From IMG/VR virus record IMGVR_UViG_3300048921_000087, positions 1-36,480 of that record: a stretch of DNA of 36,480 nucleotides. One strand, written 5' to 3'. Position numbers and translations under genes: made by a program. Below the pieces are notes generated by a model, which worked only from the letters and a program-made list of their open reading frames with translations, was not told the origin of the DNA and did not search any database. The stretch comes from a virus. Below, in pieces: positions 32,737 to 36,480 of the stretch (position 1 is the stretch's first letter; each line of letters starts with the position of its first letter).

Positions 32737-33830
32737 ACACACCAGACTGGTTAAGCGGACGGGATAGCACGCCCGCGTTCAAGATCATTCTTAATGGCAA
32801 GGATATAACCACAAGACTGGAAAGCCGGCTGATATCCCTCACGTTGACAGACAACCGCGGATTCGAGGCGGATCAGCTTGATATCGAACTTGACGATGCC
32901 GATGGCGCTGTTGATCTGCCTTCGCGCGGTGTCAAATTGGAGCTGCAGTTGGGCTGGAAAGGCGAACCAATGATCAATAAAGGCGCCTTCACTATTGACG
33001 AGATTGGCCATTCCGGCGCGCCGGACAAGGTGACACTGCGCGGCAGAAGCGCCGACTTCAGGAACACGCTTAATATCAAGCGTGAAAAGTCATATTCAAA
33101 AACCACCATCGGCGAGATCGTTAAACAATTCGCAGCCCGCCATAAACTGGAGCAGGCCATCAGTCCGCAAATGGCCGCTATGACTATCGACCACATCGAC
33201 CAAACGAATGAATCAGATGGCAGCTTCCTTATGCGCCTGGCGCGCCGCGTAGGTGCGATTGCTGCAGTAAAATATGGAAGACTGCTATTCATCAAGCAGG
33301 GCCAAGGCGTGAGCGCCAGCGGCAAACCGCTATCGGCAATGACAATTGTGCGCGCTGACGGTGATGAGCACCAATTCACCCTGGCCGACAGAGATGCCTA
33401 TACCGGCGTTTCAGCCAGTTGGCTCGACACAAAAACGGCAAAACCACAAACGGTAAAGGTAAAGAGGAAGCGCAAGCGTAAGACGACCACCGCAAAAGTG
33501 CCAGCCCAAGATAAACAGGGAGAATACCTGGTAGGCACTGACGATAACGTTTATGTACTAAGTCGAACCTACGCAAATGCATCCAACGCTCGCCGGGCGG
33601 CAAAGGCAAACTGGGAGAGAATCCAACGCGGCGCCGCGCAATTCTCAATTACGCTGGCCAAGGGCCGAGCAGAGCTTTACCCGGAAGTACCGGTATCAGT
33701 AAAGGGTTTCAAGCGCCAGATCGACGCTGCAAGTTGGACGATTACAACGGTAACGCACACAGTGGCAGATGGCGGATTTACCACGGCACTGGAACTTGAA
33801 GTGAAGATAACCGATCTCGATATGGAGTGA
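32733..33830 (+). CDS. D: Baseplate hub protein gpD
   Basis: A 365-residue gpD homologue (P2: 387), T4 gp27-like hub below the tube. Landmarks: FKIILNGKDIT, LISLTLTDNRGFEADQLDIELDDADG, FTIDEIGHSGAPDKVTLRGRSADF, SDGSFLMRLARRVGAIAAVK and ERIQRGAAQFSITLAKGRAELYP. A Lys/Arg-rich stretch (KVKRKRKRKTTTAK) lies near residue 245. Last structural gene. Confidence 0.96.
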   Translation: MNTPDWLSGRDSTPAFKIILNGKDITTRLESRLISLTLTDNRGFEADQLDIELDDADGAVDLPSRGVKLELQLGWKGEPMINKGAFTIDEIGHSGAPDKVTLRGRSADFRNTLNIKREKSYSKTTIGEIVKQFAARHKLEQAISPQMAAMTIDHIDQTNESDGSFLMRLARRVGAIAAVKYGRLLFIKQGQGVSASGKPLSAMTIVRADGDEHQFTLADRDAYTGVSASWLDTKTAKPQTVKVKRKRKRKTTTAKVPAQDKQGEYLVGTDDNVYVLSRTYANASNARRAAKANWERIQRGAAQFSITLAKGRAELYPEVPVSVKGFKRQIDAASWTITTVTHTVADGGFTTALELEVKITDLDME

Positions 33831-33903
33831 TTTGCAAGTTTAATATTCGCTTTTTCAAACATCGTGCTATTGTATGTATATCGATACAGTAGAGGCTAAT
33901 ACC

Positions 33904-34122
33904 ATGATGCGATGCCCTTTGTGTGGCCATGCGGCGCACACCCGCAGTAGTAACGAAGTGACAGCAACGACAAAAGAGCGTTACAACCAATGCACAAACG
34001 TGAATTGCAGTCATGTCTTTATCACGATGGAAACTTTTGTGCGCTCCATTGTTAAGCCCGGTCAGGTTGACCCGGCGCCACCGCACCCATCCAAGTCTGG
34101 CCAAACCGCCCTGCACTTCTAA
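33904..34122 (+). CDS. ogr: Late-gene transcription activator Ogr
   Basis: A 72-residue zinc-finger activator (P2 Ogr: 72). It has MMRCPLCGHAAHTRSS, then Cys30 and Cys35 in NQCTNVNCSHVF, completing the C4 zinc site (Cys4, Cys7, Cys30, Cys35). It binds TGT-N12-ACA dyads and contacts the RNA polymerase alpha subunit. ATG 33904 is served by AGAGG; the in-frame start at 33874 would add a non-family leader. Upstream, TATTGTATGTATAT (around 33870-33885) is a candidate for its own promoter. Confidence 0.94.
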   Translation: MMRCPLCGHAAHTRSSNEVTATTKERYNQCTNVNCSHVFITMETFVRSIVKPGQVDPAPPHPSKSGQTALHF

Positions 34123-34126
34123 CCAT

Positions 34127-34150
34127 AAACCCGCCGACGGCGGGTTTTTT
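34127..34150 (+). terminator. Rho-independent terminator after ogr
   Basis: CCCGCC (34130-34135), loop GAC, GGCGGG (34139-34144), then T6 (34145-34150). It separates the late/ogr transcription from int. Confidence 0.93.
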
Positions 34151-34178
34151 GATCCATGTTTGAACCAGCCGCACACAA

Positions 34179-34214
34179 ACATTGAATACTGTTATTATAT
34201 ACAGTATTCAATGT
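34179..34214 (+). promoter_or_regulatory. 36-bp palindrome with LexA-like box upstream of int
   Basis: A perfect 14-bp inverted repeat (ACATTGAATACTGT at 34179-34192, its complement at 34201-34214) surrounds TATTATAT. The core, CTG-N10-CAG at 34189-34204 with TA on both sides, fits a LexA box, though three spacer bases depart from the alternating-TA consensus. The arm also contains TGAATAC, the 7-mer repeated in the cI/cox operator, so CI is an alternative ligand. It lies 28 bases before the int ATG. Confidence 0.7.
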
Positions 34215-34241
34215 CTAATTTGGTTCACTGGATCTACGAGT

Positions 34242-35318
34242 ATGACCGTAAGAAAATTGAGCACCGGCAAGTGGCTGTGCGAGTTCTATCACAACGGGAG
34301 GGGCGGCAAGCGTACCCGTAAGCAATTCGCCACCAAGGGGGAGGCGCTCGCCTTCGAGAGCTATCAGCTCGACCAAGCAAAGGCCAAGCCCTGGCTGGGC
34401 GATAAGGAAGACAGGCGAAAGCTAAGTGAGTTGATCGATCTGTGGTACAGGCTGCATGGCTGCTCATTAAACGACAAAAAAGGGCGGCTCGGAAAACTAG
34501 TCATTATCTGTAACGGCATGGGGAACCCAGTAGCATCAGAGATCACCCCAAGGGACTGGGCCCATTATCGCGATCAGCGGTTGCGCGGAGAAATCGATAA
34601 CGGCTATAGCACCAGTCTCGAAACAAGGAAGGTCAGCACGGGAACGGTTAACTGTGAACAAGCTTTTTTGCGGGCTGTATTCAACGAATTAAAAAGATTG
34701 GGGGAATGGTCTTTGCCAAACCCCCTGGAAAATATCAGGGAGTTCGATCAGCCAGAAAAGGAAATGGCATGGCTGAACAATGAGAAAATAAAAGCACTGA
34801 TAAACGCCTGCCATACTCATGGCAACCCAGAGCTAACACTCATCGTAAAGATATGCCTATCAACTGGCGCCAGATGGAATGAGGCCGCAAAACTAAGGCC
34901 ATCGCAGATATCAAAATATAAAATCACGTATACCAACACCAAAGGGAAGAAAAACAGAACGGTCCCCATCTCGAAAGAATTATATGACGAGCTCACAATA
35001 CTGGATGAAAAGGAGTTTGATCCTTGCTACAAGCAATTTTATCGAGTTCTGCGACTGGCGAATATAACCTTGCCAGAAGGGCAAATGACGCATGTGCTCC
35101 GCCATACCTTTGCTAGCCACTTCATGATGGGTGGGGGGAATATCATAGTCTTGCAGCGCATCCTTGGGCACTCAGATATCAGGGTAACGATGCGCTACGC
35201 CCATTTCGCGCCAGACCATTTAGAGGAGGCAATAGCGCTCAACCCACTGACACAGACGTACAAGGACAGTGGCGGCAAAGTGGCGACAGAGGAAGAAAAA
35301 GGGTGTAATACGGTATAA
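34242..35318 (+). CDS. int: Tyrosine integrase
   Basis: A 358-residue P2-type integrase. The N-terminal arm-binding part is VRKLSTGKWLCEFYHNGRGGKR; the core-binding SAM-like domain spans about 60-165. The catalytic set is Arg211 (STGARWNEA), Lys234/236 (NTKGKK), His284 and Arg287 (HVLRHTF), His310 (LGHSDIR) and nucleophile Tyr319 (MRYAHF). ATG 34242 gives the usual MTVRKLS start. In P2 and 186, int lies beside the repressor and runs with it; here it sits right of ogr, points toward attR and follows a LexA-like palindrome. It should recombine attP with the sdsR terminator. Confidence 0.95.
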   Translation: MTVRKLSTGKWLCEFYHNGRGGKRTRKQFATKGEALAFESYQLDQAKAKPWLGDKEDRRKLSELIDLWYRLHGCSLNDKKGRLGKLVIICNGMGNPVASEITPRDWAHYRDQRLRGEIDNGYSTSLETRKVSTGTVNCEQAFLRAVFNELKRLGEWSLPNPLENIREFDQPEKEMAWLNNEKIKALINACHTHGNPELTLIVKICLSTGARWNEAAKLRPSQISKYKITYTNTKGKKNRTVPISKELYDELTILDEKEFDPCYKQFYRVLRLANITLPEGQMTHVLRHTFASHFMMGGGNIIVLQRILGHSDIRVTMRYAHFAPDHLEEAIALNPLTQTYKDSGGKVATEEEKGCNTV

Positions 35319-35340
35319 CAGGAGGTGTGATAAGTGCTTG

Positions 35341-35375
35341 TTTTGACTGTAAATGACTGTTTTAAAATGATAAAC
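35341..35375 (+). other. Phage arm of attR with short direct repeats
   Basis: TGACTGT occurs at 35344-35350 and 35354-35360, ten bases apart, between the int stop and the host core sequence. One-turn spaced repeats next to an attachment core are candidates for integrase arm or Cox sites. This is weak evidence without attL for comparison. Confidence 0.35.
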
Positions 35376-35409
35376 AAAAAAAGACCGAATACGATTCCTA
35401 TATTCGGTC
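35376..35409. other. attR: attR core at the SdsR terminator
   Basis: Phage sequence ends and recognisable host sequence begins at the SdsR terminator: A7 (35376-35382) and the stem GACCGAATA/TATTCGGTC (35383-35391, 35401-35409). P2-like phages often integrate at the 3' end of an RNA gene so that the gene is restored. The exact crossover cannot be placed because attL is outside the window. Confidence 0.75.
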
Positions 35410-35481
35410 TAGGGAAATGGCTCTTGGGAGAGAGCCGTGCGCTAAAAGTTGGCATTTTGTGCAGGGCTTGTTCAGCCATGC
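35376..35481 (-). ncRNA. sdsR: SdsR (RyeB) small RNA
   Basis: The minus strand from about 35481 contains the conserved SdsR body: TGCCAACTTTTAGCGCACGG, the CTCTCTCCCAAGAGCC hairpin, CATTTCCCTAGACCG and the GACCGAATA-type terminator with U7. It is close to the 104-nt E. coli RNA in order and length. SdsR is a sigma-S-dependent, Hfq-binding sRNA that represses mutS, ompD/tolC-type and other mRNAs in stationary phase. The RNA is intact after prophage insertion. The opposite-strand RNA RyeA (SraC) would read through the same DNA. Confidence 0.93.
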
Positions 35482-35500
35482 ACTTTAAGAGTAGCTTACC
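35482..35500 (-). promoter_or_regulatory. sigma-S-type promoter of sdsR
   Basis: On the minus strand CTACTCTTAAAG (35494-35483) places a TACTCT -10 at 35493-35488 with a C just before it, the sigma-S preference, and +1 near 35481. E. coli has a similar CTATTCTTAAAG at this point. Confidence 0.75.
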
Positions 35501-35613
35501 GCGCTAGTTTTGCCAGCCTCGCACACGGGTGGTGACAGTTACGTTTTGAAATTAATTCCGCGCAATTTTTCAGCACCGATTAACCTCTGGCTAAGCCATT
35601 GTGGAGCAAGCCA
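35501..35613. other. Host intergenic region
   Basis: No gene is seen between the sdsR promoter and the yebY stop. It may carry the distal part of the RyeA antisense transcript, but no sequence here is distinctive enough to mark its end. Confidence 0.4.
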
Positions 35614-35955
35614 TTAGTTCGCGCACAGCTTCTCGGCGCGCTCACGGTATGGCTCTATGCTCATTTTTTTGCCGGGATTGGCAGCGTCATCCAGCAGGAT
35701 CACATCCAGCGGCTGGGCGCGCTGCTGCCCTGCTTTCACCTGCGCTTCTGCTGCGGCGTTCAGCGGGTATTGCATCAGCGTGCTGTTGTTAAGTACAAAC
35801 AGCGCACCGCCGCTGCGGCATTGCAACGTCACTTCTTCTTTGGTGAACGCCCACTGCTTGCCGTATTCCAGCTTGGTGATGTTAACCAGTTGGTCTGCCG
35901 CCAGCGCGCCGGTCGCGGTGGCCAGCAGCGTGATGCCAAGTAATACCGATTTCAT
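35614..35955 (-). CDS. yebY: YebY family periplasmic protein (DUF2511)
   Basis: A 113-residue protein with a signal peptide (MKSVLLGITLLATATGALAA, cleavage near 20) and two Cys (46 and 111) that could form a disulphide. Matching E. coli YebY segments are WAFTKEEVTLQCRSGGAL, STLMQYPLN and GKKMSIEPYRERAEKLC. In E. coli yebY lies with yebZ (copD) and yobA (copC), so a link to copper handling is suggested by context. AAGG precedes the start. Host gene, next to the SdsR locus. Confidence 0.93.
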   Translation of the reverse strand: MKSVLLGITLLATATGALAADQLVNITKLEYGKQWAFTKEEVTLQCRSGGALFVLNNSTLMQYPLNAAAEAQVKAGQQRAQPLDVILLDDAANPGKKMSIEPYRERAEKLCAN

Positions 35956-36024
35956 GTTATGGCCTTAAGGTTGCTATTTGATTCAATTTTCCCGCAGTTT
36001 ATAGGCATCCGGCAAGCCGCAATA

Positions 36025-36480
36025 TTACACCGGCGCATAGGTTGCAAATAAACTGACCAGCAGCAGTACGCATGCGCCCAGCACAACCTCAATCCAGCAG
36101 GCCAGCACCAACCCGCGCTGTGCCAGCCTGGGTACGCTGCTCATCGCCGGTACGATGGCGTAACGATTGGCCAGCGCCACCATGACCATCAGCGCCACCA
36201 GCGCGGTTTTGAACAACAACAGGCGCTGATATGGCGAAGCCACATCCAGCGGCCAGTTGCCGAGAATAATCAAACTGTTAATTATGCCGGTCAAGATAAC
36301 CAACGCCACCGCCAAGTGCCCCCAGCGCGAGAAACGTATCAAGGTGATCACCGCGTCGCTGCGCCACTGCGGTTGAGCAAGATAGCGCAGGCAGATCAAC
36401 AGCGGCAGCAGGCTGCCAAACCAGTAACCGGCGGCTACCAGGTGCAGCGCATGGTTAAAACGGTGCAGCGCGCCGAGTGC
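36025..36480 (-). CDS. yebZ: CopD family copper resistance membrane protein (partial)
   Basis: The C-terminal 151 codons of a CopD/YebZ-type inner-membrane protein; the gene continues past the window edge. The visible part has about four membrane segments: HALHLVAAGYWFGSLLPLLI, HLAVALVILTGIINSLIIL, LLLFKTALVALMVMVALANR and LVLACWIEVVLGACVLLLVS. It carries the family His (HRFNHALH) and FSRWGHLAVA motifs. CopD proteins are thought to move copper into the cytoplasm with periplasmic CopC (YobA), expected next on the right. The ATG-like start near 36399 is internal. Confidence 0.9.
   Translation of the reverse strand, partial: ALGALHRFNHALHLVAAGYWFGSLLPLLICLRYLAQPQWRSDAVITLIRFSRWGHLAVALVILTGIINSLIILGNWPLDVASPYQRLLLFKTALVALMVMVALANRYAIVPAMSSVPRLAQRGLVLACWIEVVLGACVLLLVSLFATYAPV

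Noticed and set aside
35319-35481. tRNA gene as attachment site
   Set aside because: Phages often use tRNA 3' ends, but this sequence folds and reads as SdsR, with no tRNA cloverleaf or CCA-end context.
1-36480. CRISPR arrays, insertion sequences, rRNA
   Set aside because: No regularly spaced repeats, transposase genes or rRNA sequence were seen.

Overview
The window is almost entirely a P2/186-type (Peduovirus-like) temperate prophage, followed at the right end by host chromosome. The host is a member of Enterobacterales. The right flank carries the conserved sRNA SdsR (RyeB), then yebY and the start of a yebZ/copD-type gene, which is the order known from E. coli between pphA and yobA. Codon usage and protein divergence fit Serratia or a close Yersiniaceae relative, but the genus is inference. 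The left prophage end (attL) lies outside the window, left of base 1; the right end (attR) lies at the SdsR terminator near 35376-35409.

Layout. 73-2431 (minus): a TIR-SIR2 fusion cargo gene downstream of an unusual 186-type CI repressor with two helix-turn-helix domains. 2432-2544: divergent lysis/lysogeny control region. 2545-9635 (plus): early operon with Cox, CII, Fil, small conserved proteins, a DksA-like zinc finger, Dam and Dcm methyltransferases, the replication endonuclease A, and a LexA-controlled small gene set. About 9778-9796: cos. 9854-11242: an AlbA_2/GHKL-ATPase cargo gene. 11306-14113 (minus): portal Q and terminase P. 14257-20265 (plus): O, N, M, L, X, two holin-like genes, a lambda R-type transglycosylase endolysin, Rz/Rz1 spanins, R and S. 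20289-21113 (minus): a second TIR-like cargo gene. 21212-27362: V, W, J, I and a three-gene host-recognition block (GDSL-hydrolase fibre, lectin-like protein, gpH-type fibre). 27553-33830: FI, FII, E, E' by frameshift, T, U, D. 33904-34122: Ogr activator. 34242-35318: integrase, pointing toward attR.

How it works together. CI should hold the lysogenic state through the divergent promoter region. A textbook LexA box at 9176-9195 suggests SOS induction by a 186-like route, and a second LexA-like palindrome sits in front of int. Ogr should activate the late operons through three TGT-N12-ACA dyads (14158, 21146, 27461). Three AT-rich genes at three separate loci (TIR-SIR2, AlbA_2-ATPase, TIR-like) break the conserved phage gene order and look like accessory cargo, probably anti-phage or superinfection-exclusion genes. 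The TIR-SIR2 fusion, carrying two domains of NAD-processing families in one chain, is the best candidate for an undescribed system. No tRNA, rRNA, IS element or CRISPR array was seen.
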